From: Marinobacter denitrificans
GTDB taxonomy: Bacteria > Pseudomonadota > Gammaproteobacteria > Pseudomonadales > Oleiphilaceae
Length of the DNA: 64,000 bases
Direction of reading: 5' to 3'
Assembly (NCBI RefSeq): GCF_008795955.1
Contig: NZ_VMHN01000002.1
Coordinates: 558,001 to 622,000 of the forward strand
Numbering within the stretch: the first letter of the stretch is position 1; every line of letters begins with the position of its first letter. A model generated the notes under the pieces. It worked only from the letters and a program-made list of their open reading frames with translations, was not told the DNA's origin and ran no database searches. Position numbers and translations under genes: made by a program. Shown in pieces: positions 53,329-60,732 of this stretch.

Positions 53329-54276
53329 ATGTATTACCCCTTTTTTAGAGGAAAGCAGTACGATCTGTTGGCGATAAAAGAAAGTGCTTCTGTCATAAAA
53401 ACCGCTAGCTTTAGACCGATTATTGAACCAGTCAAGGAATCATTCAGCAGCTTGACTCGCTGTCTTCAGTCGCTCGATTCCGAAGGTGCTGAGGCGATAC
53501 TTATCGTTAACCCGAGATATGGGGATCATAAGGGAAATTGGCAGCAGCTGGCAGATTATTTTGCTACGGAACTCGCAGAGTTTGGCTATACTTTTCCGGG
53601 CATACTGTTACTTGAAGACAGCTCGTTAGCTGAAGTTTCTGATCTAATAGACCACTATGGTAAAGAGAACCTATTTTTTGTTCATAGTGGTTTTTCTAAA
53701 GCTAAGGCCCTCACTGAGTGGCTCGCGGAAAGCGATATTGAAGCAACCCATATATTCGTTGAAGACTTCAGTGTAAAAACCTACCGGCGATACTTTAAAG
53801 ATTTCCCAAGGGTGCTGGTTAGAGATGGTTTTGAAAAAAGAACAAACTCTAAACACCCAGAGCTGGAGATGTTTTCTGATCTGCATCTGACCTTTCAGGA
53901 CGAAGGAATGGAGGGATTTGGAGATTTTCTTACGGTTGGAGATGATTATTCCGAGTCTGGCGGCCCCGCTTACGCAGTAGCGATCCACATAACTTTTATT
54001 GATACAGAAAATGATGACATTATGTTCATTCATCATTTTAAGTCTATTCGACAAGATACGCCTCAAGACCCTGCCGGAAAGTTCTTAGAAGCGTTAGAAA
54101 AGCTTGTTGCCGAGGTCAATTCGCCAGATAGTCAGATCCTGAGGACGTCTGCAATTGAGGAATTTTTGAAGTTATATGAAAACCAACATTTTCCAGGGCT
54201 CGGGTATGTGAAAAAGCTGTCAATGATTCATCACTTAGAAACATTGGCTGATTTCCTTGCTTCGGATGCTTTATGA
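53329..54276 (+). CDS. sce7725 family protein
   Basis: Recognised as the sce7725 family, usually encoded beside sce7726. It begins MYYPFFRGKQYDLLAIKESA, the conserved opening, followed by FRPIIEPVKE and IVNPRYGDHKGNWQQLADYF. The middle has LFFVHSGFSKAKAL and THIFVEDFSVKTYRRYF. The fold looks like an alpha/beta (TIM-barrel-like) domain, but this is an impression. No catalytic residues can be named. It is 4 bp after sce7726 and overlaps the RES gene by 4 bp. Confidence 0.8.
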   Translation: MYYPFFRGKQYDLLAIKESASVIKTASFRPIIEPVKESFSSLTRCLQSLDSEGAEAILIVNPRYGDHKGNWQQLADYFATELAEFGYTFPGILLLEDSSLAEVSDLIDHYGKENLFFVHSGFSKAKALTEWLAESDIEATHIFVEDFSVKTYRRYFKDFPRVLVRDGFEKRTNSKHPELEMFSDLHLTFQDEGMEGFGDFLTVGDDYSESGGPAYAVAIHITFIDTENDDIMFIHHFKSIRQDTPQDPAGKFLEALEKLVAEVNSPDSQILRTSAIEEFLKLYENQHFPGLGYVKKLSMIHHLETLADFLASDAL

Positions 54277-55295
54277 AGTGTTGTGGTGAATGTATTGGCG
54301 ATAGGAATATTTCGAGAGAAATAATTCCGTCTCTGTCTAGAGCTAAGGGGCGCTGCTCTTATTGCGGGAATGACAACCGCGACGTTGTAGAGCCAATCGA
54401 ATTGCGTGAGTACTTTGAAGCACTCTTGGGGATTTATATCCAAGATCCCACAGGTAAGCCTCTAGTCGAGCTGCTCAGAGAAGATTGGGCCATTTTTGAT
54501 AATGAGCACATGGATACCGCTCATGCCAAAGATTTGCTCTCGGAGATTCTTGATGACGGGGAAATTGTACGGCAAAAATTTAAGCCATCCGCGAAATGTT
54601 TTTCTAATAGCCTGAAAGAGTGGAGACAATTAAGGGAAGAACTAAAGCACAAAAACCGCTTCTTTCCAGAAACGACGATCGATTTAGACCGGCTCTCGTC
54701 ATTGTTTCCACACCTTATTACTGTCGGTGATGAATTACCCGAGGTTTGGTATCGAGCCCGGATTCAAGAAGGACTTCGATCTTTTCAAGCGGACCAAATG
54801 GGGGCTCCTCCTGCGAACCTGGCCTCTCATGGCCGAGCCAACCCAGTTGGAATACCTTATCTGTATTTGGCGTCGAGCAAAGATACCGCACTCTCTGAGA
54901 TTAGGCCCCACACGGGGGAGCGGGTAAGTTTGGGAGAGTTTCCTTTGCCTCAATACCTCAAGTATGTTGACTTACGTCATCCCAAAAAGACCGTATCGCC
55001 CTTTATTTTGGAAGACGAGGCCGAGGTGGCGACGCTGAGAGGAGATATCCAGTTCCTCGAAAGGCTGGGCAATGAACTTTCTAGGCCGGTGCTCCCCAAA
55101 TCAGCGGCAATTGATTACATTCCCAGCCAGTTTCTGTGTGAATTGATCAAGCGCAATGGGTTTGATGGGGTTCTTTACGGGAGCTCGGTTGGTACCGGGT
55201 TTAATGTGGCGGTTTTTCGTGCCGGAGCCTTCTCGTGCCACTCAGTAGAGACTTGTTTAGTTTCTAGGGTCTCGGTGGAGTTCGAAGAGGGCTAA
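54273..55295 (+). CDS. RES-domain protein with N-terminal zinc-finger/HEPN-RES-like region
   Basis: A 340-aa protein. The N-terminal CxxC pairs (C4-x2-C7 and C28-x2-C31) look like a zinc knuckle. A helical segment follows (about 40-130). The C-terminal RES domain has R161 (VWYRAR), GRANPVGIPYLYLASSKDTALSEIRP (E209) and LYGSSVGTGFNVAVF (Ser304-305, Asn311), the conserved Arg-Glu-Ser triad of RES toxins that degrade NAD+. No Xre-type antitoxin gene is next to it. Its ATG overlaps the sce7725 stop, and its own TAA overlaps the stop of the convergent replication gene. Confidence 0.8.
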   Translation: MKCCGECIGDRNISREIIPSLSRAKGRCSYCGNDNRDVVEPIELREYFEALLGIYIQDPTGKPLVELLREDWAIFDNEHMDTAHAKDLLSEILDDGEIVRQKFKPSAKCFSNSLKEWRQLREELKHKNRFFPETTIDLDRLSSLFPHLITVGDELPEVWYRARIQEGLRSFQADQMGAPPANLASHGRANPVGIPYLYLASSKDTALSEIRPHTGERVSLGEFPLPQYLKYVDLRHPKKTVSPFILEDEAEVATLRGDIQFLERLGNELSRPVLPKSAAIDYIPSQFLCELIKRNGFDGVLYGSSVGTGFNVAVFRAGAFSCHSVETCLVSRVSVEFEEG

Positions 55296-57058
55296 AGTTC
55301 ACCTGTAGCCCAAGTACAGTTATTGACAGAACTCCAAGGTGGCGGGTGAACCTCAGCACTCAGCTTCTCCCAGGTATAAGCGGTGTCGTCAGGCAATGCG
55401 GCGATTTCCGCTTCTGTTGCTTCGCGAAATTGAGTCAGTTGCTTGAGGCGTTCAAGCCATGAGCGATCAGAACTAACCTTGGGTTCAGCCTTCTTAGGGC
55501 GCTTGATTTCCCAACGTAGCGCCCGCGTTATCCAGTACTGGCCTTGAGCATAGATGCCAAAGAGCTTGCCTTTGGCGGGTTCACCGTATTGGTTAACCGG
55601 GCTATCCAGGCACTCTCCGGTTTCCTGATCGAACTCCAACCATTTGGCTGTTTTGATAGGTTGATCGGCGCGCTTCGCGCTCGGGCCATTCATTGCCTCG
55701 ATAAAGCCTGCCCAATCGCTTTTATCAGCCGCTTGCCGGGCTTTCTCTACTATTTCGTCATCAGCGTGATCCAGGCGTCTTAATTCGCGCCAGACGGTCA
55801 CGGGTGGCCCGCCAATCTGTTGGAACTGGCGAATACCGTGAATGCTTGCCCAGGCGCGAACGCGGGCGGCAACATCTTTGGTTAAATTTCCGTACCAGTC
55901 CTCGGCATCCTCGCCGTTTTCCTGAAACTCACCGTCGATGTTCTTGCAGATGTATTTAACGATGTAGCCAGTTGCTGAACCACGGTCGTAATCGATATCG
56001 ACCGCGTCAAACCTTGCTTCTTTCGCTCCTTTTTCATCTCCGTCTTCCAACAGGGCGTAGGTACGCATGATTTCGACGAGTCGTGCTTTGTGGGCGGGCT
56101 CAACAAACAGCATAAGGTGCCAGTGGGGGGTTCCGTCGTGATGGGGTTCGACGATCCGCAGGCCATACGTTCGGATTTCTTCCCGGTCTAGCTGTGCCCG
56201 AATCCGAGACCAAACTGAATTCAGGTAGGCTTGGGCATCGCCGGGTGTTGAGCCATTGTATTTGGGGTTCGGCTGGCCGCTCACTTTGACCGGGTGGTAT
56301 TTGCTAGGCGTGGTGAGAGTGAGGAATATTCCCGCGTGCCCTAGGTCCTGAGCAATTTTTTCGAACCCGGAAGCGCGAACTATTAACTCTGATCGTCGAA
56401 CGTAGGGATTGCTGACTGAGAGGGCAGAGAGTTCTGCGAGGGTATATTCCTGGCACTGATCGTTAACCGCGATCATTTCCTCAAGCAGGGAGCGATTACG
56501 AGTGAGTTGTTCCTGGTGGAGTCTTAACCCCCAGTCGGACACATAAACGCCTTTTTTCTTGGACACGAGACCATACTCGCGAGCCACGTTATCCAGCACC
56601 CGTTTTTGTTCTTTCCTGATCAGTCGCCGCCACCAGATTTCGTCCTTAGTTCGCTCAATGCAGCCTTTGTCGGTTTGGCTTTTGGGTAGATCGAATGAAT
56701 ACCGCGCCAAAAGTTGGCCGATTGCTTTCAGTGCGTGGGCTGTGTTTGTGATACGAGCGCTCGTTTCGTAACACACTTTCGCTCTGGATCGTGCGAAGTC
56801 TATTACCTGGGCATCGTCTATCGTGAACTTCAGATCGCGGCGCTGAAGTTTAGATTCCAAGTCTTCTAGGGCAATTTCCAAGGCAATGCAGCCCTTATCC
56901 TGACCTATTAGGTACAGGTGGGGTTCAAGTTTGGGAAAGACTTGGTGGAAACGTTTACGAAATCGGGTTACCGCTACTCGGGTTTGGCGGGTTCCAATAG
57001 TGTAAAGCCGGCCTTTGGTGCGGTAGAACCGGAACTGCTTTGGGTCTGAGGGTGTCAT
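55292..57058 (-). CDS. Phage gpA-type rolling-circle replication endonuclease
   Basis: A 588-aa protein of the phage GPA (P2 gpA) family. It shows the HUH motif H312-W-H314 (DGTPHWHLMLFVEP), preceded by GLRIVEPHHDG. The two catalytic tyrosines are Y365 and Y369 (GYIVKYICKN). GHAGIFLTLTTPSKYHPV is also typical. Such enzymes nick one strand at an origin and stay bound to the 5' end. The start is ATG 57058 (MTPSDPKQF), with GGAGGG upstream; ATG 57091 is the alternative. It implies excision and replication as a circle. Confidence 0.9.
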   Translation of the reverse strand: MTPSDPKQFRFYRTKGRLYTIGTRQTRVAVTRFRKRFHQVFPKLEPHLYLIGQDKGCIALEIALEDLESKLQRRDLKFTIDDAQVIDFARSRAKVCYETSARITNTAHALKAIGQLLARYSFDLPKSQTDKGCIERTKDEIWWRRLIRKEQKRVLDNVAREYGLVSKKKGVYVSDWGLRLHQEQLTRNRSLLEEMIAVNDQCQEYTLAELSALSVSNPYVRRSELIVRASGFEKIAQDLGHAGIFLTLTTPSKYHPVKVSGQPNPKYNGSTPGDAQAYLNSVWSRIRAQLDREEIRTYGLRIVEPHHDGTPHWHLMLFVEPAHKARLVEIMRTYALLEDGDEKGAKEARFDAVDIDYDRGSATGYIVKYICKNIDGEFQENGEDAEDWYGNLTKDVAARVRAWASIHGIRQFQQIGGPPVTVWRELRRLDHADDEIVEKARQAADKSDWAGFIEAMNGPSAKRADQPIKTAKWLEFDQETGECLDSPVNQYGEPAKGKLFGIYAQGQYWITRALRWEIKRPKKAEPKVSSDRSWLERLKQLTQFREATEAEIAALPDDTAYTWEKLSAEVHPPPWSSVNNCTWATGEL

Positions 57059-57302
57059 CAAACCCTCCGGTGACAGTCTGAGGCCGAACAACTATTGGTT
57101 CGTTGACTGTCAGGTGTGAGAGTTAGACCGAACGGTTGTGACCGACTGGGGACCGTACCTGTACCTAAAGGTGCAGCCCCTAGATTATGTACCTGACCGA
57201 AACCCCTTGGTACGGCTGGGGGGAGCCCATAGGGTTGGGGGGACCTACACCTATTAGGTGCAGGTTCAGTATTCCGGCACGAGGGCTGACATGATGGCTT
57301 CA
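57059..57302. other. 244-bp region with iteron-like repeats, candidate replication origin/regulatory region
   Basis: This stretch between the excisionase and replication genes has GACCG at 57127, 57140, 57151 and 57195, ACCT-aa-AGGT (57163-57172), CACCTA-t-TAGGTG (57248-57260), and G-rich tracts. An 82-aa leftward ORF spans it but has low-complexity composition. It may hold the rep promoter and a binding site for the gpA-like or AlpA-like protein. This is inference. Confidence 0.4.
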
Positions 57303-57506
57303 TCACGCAACCTGGGACGTTGAGAGGCGAACCTGCTTTTTGATGTATTCTTCAAGATCGCTCAGACGATACCGAACGGTGCGACTGCCGACTTTGATGA
57401 AGGGGATACGGGCGCCGGCCCAGCGGTCGCGCTCAAGGAAGGCTTTGCTTACGCCAAGGTACTCGGCGGCTTCTTTTGTGGTTAGTAGTTTGTCGTTGAT
57501 AGCCAT
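57303..57506 (-). CDS. xis: AlpA-like excisionase / helix-turn-helix regulator
   Basis: A 67-aa MerR-like (HTH_17) DNA-binding protein with LLTTKEAAEYLGVSKAFLERDRWAGARIPFIKVGSRTVRYRLSDLEEYI. Short proteins of this kind act as excisionases and transcription activators on P4-like elements. Its position between the integrase operon and rep fits both. AGGAGC precedes the ATG. Confidence 0.88.
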   Translation of the reverse strand: MAINDKLLTTKEAAEYLGVSKAFLERDRWAGARIPFIKVGSRTVRYRLSDLEEYIKKQVRLSTSQVA

Positions 57507-57583
57507 ATCTTTGCTCCTGTTGATATGGCTCTAGTTTTACTGGGGCAGTGAGGGAAGGAGAATGCTCCCGCTACGCCCAGGTA

Positions 57584-57625
57584 TACCGTTACTGAGCAGA
57601 GGGATACCTGTGCTCAGTAGCGGTA
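57584..57625. repeat. 15-bp inverted repeat after the HEPN/OST-HTH gene
   Basis: TACCGTTACTGAGCA and TGCTCAGTAGCGGTA pair with one mismatch (G-U in RNA) around a 12-bp loop. It lies 4 bp after the stop of the leftward gene, so it may be a terminator or RNA 3'-end structure; the T5 run is on the plus side only. Confidence 0.6.
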
Positions 57626-57628
57626 TTT

Positions 57629-58489
57629 TTAACGGCTGCGATAGAGCGTTTTGGTAGGTAAATTTGCTTGGCGTTGTTTGCGAATCTCGAATAGAGAGGA
57701 TGTATGGAGTATCTCTCTCCATGACGAGCAATCGTAGGCTTTCGGGGATACCTTAGGCGCTTCAGACCTGATCCACTCGACGGCTGGCAGGAGTCCGGTC
57801 CAGCCATCGATTTGAAATTGAGCTTCAGCTGACTTGAGCAGTTCAACCGCACGTGTCTGAGTCCAATCAATGGGCTGACCTGGAATAAACCCGAAAGTCA
57901 TATAGTGGTAAAGATCGCCCGATTCCATTGATTGAATCAGGTATCGCCCAGCAGTGGCCCGGAACTCAAAAAATTCGTTCAGTTTCCCCACGTGATGATC
58001 AATCAGATCCAGAGCCTCGGTCAGGTATTTCTCTGCATCGAGACATCCTGATTGATTCTGAAGTGCGTGCTTGGACAGGAACTGGTGAACGATTTCGTTG
58101 CGCAGCGTGACCAAGGTGCTAAGACTCTCGCAGAAGGTGATGTATTCGTCTTCGTTTAGCTTAATGGAGAACTGGAGTTGGAACTCGGGCGAATAATGAG
58201 CTTCTTTTCCGTTGGCTTCGGTCTCTTCGTCAGAGCCTTCCGGGCTTTCGAGTGAGATATAGCTGCCAGTAAATTCTTTGATCAGCTGCCCCAGGGTCAT
58301 GCCTGAGTATCGCTGTCTGCGTTGATGCAGGTTCGTTGAAGGCTCGCCCGCCGTTACGCTGAATTCCGACGTAGCCAAAAAGCGCTTGAGCCCCAGCTCA
58401 TAGTTCTGAAGTTTAAGAATGCATTTACCCACCAACGCGACAATGTTGCGTCGAAGCTCTATTAGTTGTCCGTCGTCGATTTCGCTCAT
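57629..58489 (-). CDS. HEPN-like protein with C-terminal OST-HTH (LOTUS)-like domain
   Basis: A 286-aa protein. The N-terminal half is helical and carries R130-N-x3-H135 (LVTLRNEIVHQF), the Rx4-6H catalytic motif of HEPN ribonucleases. The C-terminal part (residues 228-273: GWTGLLPAVEWIRSEAPKVSPKAYDCSSWREILHTSSLFEIRKQ) resembles an OST-HTH/LOTUS RNA-binding domain. The combination suggests an RNA-directed ribonuclease; this is inferred from motifs. The start is MSEIDDG (ATG 58489), with AGGAAAA upstream. It follows a 258-aa partner gene (5-bp gap). Confidence 0.7.
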   Translation of the reverse strand: MSEIDDGQLIELRRNIVALVGKCILKLQNYELGLKRFLATSEFSVTAGEPSTNLHQRRQRYSGMTLGQLIKEFTGSYISLESPEGSDEETEANGKEAHYSPEFQLQFSIKLNEDEYITFCESLSTLVTLRNEIVHQFLSKHALQNQSGCLDAEKYLTEALDLIDHHVGKLNEFFEFRATAGRYLIQSMESGDLYHYMTFGFIPGQPIDWTQTRAVELLKSAEAQFQIDGWTGLLPAVEWIRSEAPKVSPKAYDCSSWREILHTSSLFEIRKQRQANLPTKTLYRSR

Positions 58490-58494
58490 TTTTC

Positions 58495-59271
58495 CTATCG
58501 GTTTCCTTTCCGGTGTTCTCCGATCCATTTGGCTATTTGGTGCTCGGGATCATCGGAGCGTGAGACGCCAGAAATTTCAGTTTCAAATCGACTGGCCGCT
58601 GCAATTGCCGCTTTTCGGTTTGAGAGACCGTCACACTCCGTATCGACAAATTCAAAAATTCGTTTCTTGAGTTCACTGTAGTCCTGGTTTTTTGCCTTGT
58701 TAGCCCTCTTGGCCCTTTTTCGACGAAACACCGCCTCGAACTCCATGCCAAGAATGAAGGCAATCATTTCTCGTGCTTCTGTGAGTCGCTCGCCAGCGAA
58801 ACGTTCTGAATGTTCCTGCAAGATGTGATCGTAACTGTTGTCAGCGTTCGCACCTGACTGAACGGAGGGCGCGGAATAGGCCTTTAAGGACTCAAGCGCA
58901 TAGAGAAACGCAATCAGCGCAAAGTAGGTAATAGGGGTGGCGTTTGGGAAATCGTCTTGTTCGTGAACATCGAAGTGCTCGAAAAGTTCAATGAATGAGA
59001 TGGGGTCGTTCATGAACACTTGCTCCGCCCCTTGGCGCATTTTGGTTTGTCCGACCCACTGAGCCATTCCCTCCGCGGACTCGACCAGTTGACCAGCATA
59101 ACGAACGCCTGCTTCAAGCTCCGATTTGGAGCGGCCTTTAAGCCGCTCCTGAGCTTGGCGAATAACGTATTCATGATCCAGGCTATGCAGCATCTCCGGA
59201 TTAATGGACGCGATGATGTCGCTGGGCTTAGCTAACAAGTCAACGTTCTTGACCAGTTCCTCGTCAATCAT
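58495..59271 (-). CDS. Element protein of unknown function
   Basis: A 258-aa largely helical protein with a charged middle (ERLKGRSKSELEAGVRYAGQLV) and a basic stretch (FRRKRAKRANKAKNQDYSEL, about 190-210) that could bind nucleic acid. No transmembrane helix or signal peptide is seen. No family is recognised. It starts within the integrase stop (4-bp overlap) and is followed by the HEPN/OST-HTH gene, so the three are co-expressed. Confidence 0.7.
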   Translation of the reverse strand: MIDEELVKNVDLLAKPSDIIASINPEMLHSLDHEYVIRQAQERLKGRSKSELEAGVRYAGQLVESAEGMAQWVGQTKMRQGAEQVFMNDPISFIELFEHFDVHEQDDFPNATPITYFALIAFLYALESLKAYSAPSVQSGANADNSYDHILQEHSERFAGERLTEAREMIAFILGMEFEAVFRRKRAKRANKAKNQDYSELKKRIFEFVDTECDGLSNRKAAIAAASRFETEISGVSRSDDPEHQIAKWIGEHRKGNR

Positions 59272-60476
59272 TGTGTGTTCTCAAAATTCGTGATGAAAAA
59301 ATCGGTAATCTTCTGCATGGGTAACCGCAACCGCTCCACGTCAAAGATGATGTAGCCTTCGGTCACGTCATTCGGATCTTTGTGATTGATCAGACGTTTG
59401 AGTGCGTAAGCGGGAATTTCCAACCGCTCAGCAGCGGTTATAAAGGTTCGCCGTAGGTCATGCAGAGTGAAAGACACCCCGGACAATTTGGTGACCCGTT
59501 TTATAGCTGTTCGAGGTTCGGAAAGGTGGCCGCGTTCTGCATCGCTGGGGAAGACGAACGGACTTGATTGCTCCTCATGCCGTCGAGTCAGAAGTTCCTC
59601 TATAGCATCGGTGAACGGCAATCGATGAATCCGGTTGTTCTTGGTGGCGGTGATGGTCAGCGTTTTCTCTTTGAAGTCGATCTGATCCCAGGTGAGGGTG
59701 GCCGCTTCGGTGCGGCGCAGGCCGGTCAGCAGAACCAAGTGCAGGTAATCCCGCGTGGTCTGATTGTTGAGCTGCATAGTGGCCTCGTACCAGGGCTTTA
59801 ACTGGTGATCCTTGATCAGTGTTTGCCGTCGCTCCACCTTGTACCAAGCCCGTTGGTGGCTGAGTACGTCAACCGGGTTCGCCACGAGGAAGGGCTTGCC
59901 GGAAGCGTCCTGATAGCGTTGTAGAGCGTGATTAAAGATCGCCCGGAGGATTCGCATCCCGTTATCGGCGCGGGCAGGGCTGCGGGCGCCGTATTCGGCA
60001 TGACGGCTTATAACCATGTCGCGGGAGATGTCGCTGAGTGCTTTGGTCTGCCAGTCCTTGAACATTTCGCTCAGCGAGCGGTTGTAGTCGTTCAGGGTGT
60101 TCGGTTTCAGGTTTTTGCGGGTAGCCAGGTAATCCTGAAAGGCGTCACCCAGGGTAATGCGTTTGGCCCGTCGCTCCTTGACCTCACGGATGGGATCGAT
60201 GCCTGAGGCGACCTGGCCCAGGAATTTTTGGGCTTCCTTCCGGGCCTGCTCGACGGTCAGATTGCCATACCGGCCCAAGGTCTTCCGCTTCACTCGGCCA
60301 TCGACCCGCTTTTCAACTATGAACGATTTGGCGCCGCCGCTCGTTACTCGCAGACCGAATCCGGCAATGACCGAATCGCGATAAAAGGCCTGGGTGGATT
60401 TGCCGTCCTGGCCGATATCAGGGAGGGGCACTTTATCAACAAAGCTCTTGGTGATTCGCACAGGTGGGGGCTCCAC
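59268..60476 (-). CDS. int: P4-type tyrosine integrase
   Basis: A 402-aa site-specific recombinase. An N-terminal DUF4102-like arm-binding domain (KSFVDKVPLPD...AFYRDSVIAGFGLRVTSGGAKSFIVEKRVDGRVKRKTLGRYG) and SAM-like core-binding domain precede the catalytic domain. Catalytic residues are Arg (TGLRRTEA), HxxR (LHDLRRTF), His/Trp region (LINHKD) and Tyr (EGYIIFD). The start is GTG 60476 or GTG 60461. It targets tRNA-Leu. Unusually, it lies at the end away from the tRNA, near the right repeat. Confidence 0.95.
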   Translation of the reverse strand: MEPPPVRITKSFVDKVPLPDIGQDGKSTQAFYRDSVIAGFGLRVTSGGAKSFIVEKRVDGRVKRKTLGRYGNLTVEQARKEAQKFLGQVASGIDPIREVKERRAKRITLGDAFQDYLATRKNLKPNTLNDYNRSLSEMFKDWQTKALSDISRDMVISRHAEYGARSPARADNGMRILRAIFNHALQRYQDASGKPFLVANPVDVLSHQRAWYKVERRQTLIKDHQLKPWYEATMQLNNQTTRDYLHLVLLTGLRRTEAATLTWDQIDFKEKTLTITATKNNRIHRLPFTDAIEELLTRRHEEQSSPFVFPSDAERGHLSEPRTAIKRVTKLSGVSFTLHDLRRTFITAAERLEIPAYALKRLINHKDPNDVTEGYIIFDVERLRLPMQKITDFFITNFENTQ

Positions 60477-60507
60477 TCGAATTCGTCAGAAAGTCCCTTG
60501 TGTCTTC

Positions 60508-60527
60508 ATGTAGACACTATGTAGACA
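60508..60527 (+). repeat. Integrase arm-type direct repeats, right end
   Basis: Two copies of ATGTAGACA start 11 bp apart (60508 and 60519), 129 bp inside the right repeat and 32 bp upstream of the integrase start. Binding here could also repress int. Confidence 0.75.
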
Positions 60528-60656
60528 AAACCGGTCAAATTCTAGCGGATTTCTTCAAACAACCGCAAACAGCGTTTTCGAATAAAGCCCTATAACGAAC
60601 TGTTTTATAGGGCTTATTAAAACTTCATCCAATTTTTTCAAAGAGAGGCTCTAATA

Positions 60657-60715
60657 ACTTAAAATCTCTCGACCTCACGGTCGTGCCGGTTCGATTCCGG
60701 CCCGGAGCACCATAA
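60657..60715 (+). repeat. attR: Attachment-site direct repeat, right copy
   Basis: The same 59 bp as 52212-52270, a tRNA-Leu 3' remnant (anticodon loop to CCA plus TAA). It lies 17 bp before the 3' end of the host DMT gene. Confidence 0.95.
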
Positions 60716-60732
60716 TTCTCACAAAATTCTTC

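Larger units (their letters stand above)
52212..60715. mobile_element. 8.4-kb integrative element in tRNA-Leu(TAA)
   Basis: The element is bounded by a 59-bp exact direct repeat (52212-52270 and 60657-60715), the left copy being the 3' part of tRNA-Leu. Genes from the right end: integrase, an unknown, a HEPN/OST-HTH-like protein, excisionase and gpA-type replication endonuclease (all leftward). A rightward three-gene cargo next to the tRNA ends the element. The cargo is visibly AT-richer than the host. No structural, packaging, terminase, relaxase or mating genes are present. It resembles a phage-satellite-like or mobilisable replicative element using rolling-circle replication. Confidence 0.93.

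Noticed and set aside
54273..55295. Classical RES-Xre toxin-antitoxin pair
   Set aside because: No small Xre/HTH gene precedes or follows the RES gene; the neighbour is the sce7725 protein, so the standard type II module does not apply.
57058..57306. 82-aa leftward ORF between xis and rep
   Set aside because: Pro/Cys/Arg-rich low-complexity product without an RBS; the region looks regulatory.
57537..57731. 64-aa leftward ORF after the HEPN/OST-HTH gene
   Set aside because: It runs through the 15-bp inverted repeat and overlaps the end of the real gene; its repeats (PLLSTGIPLLSNGIP) merely reflect the DNA repeats.
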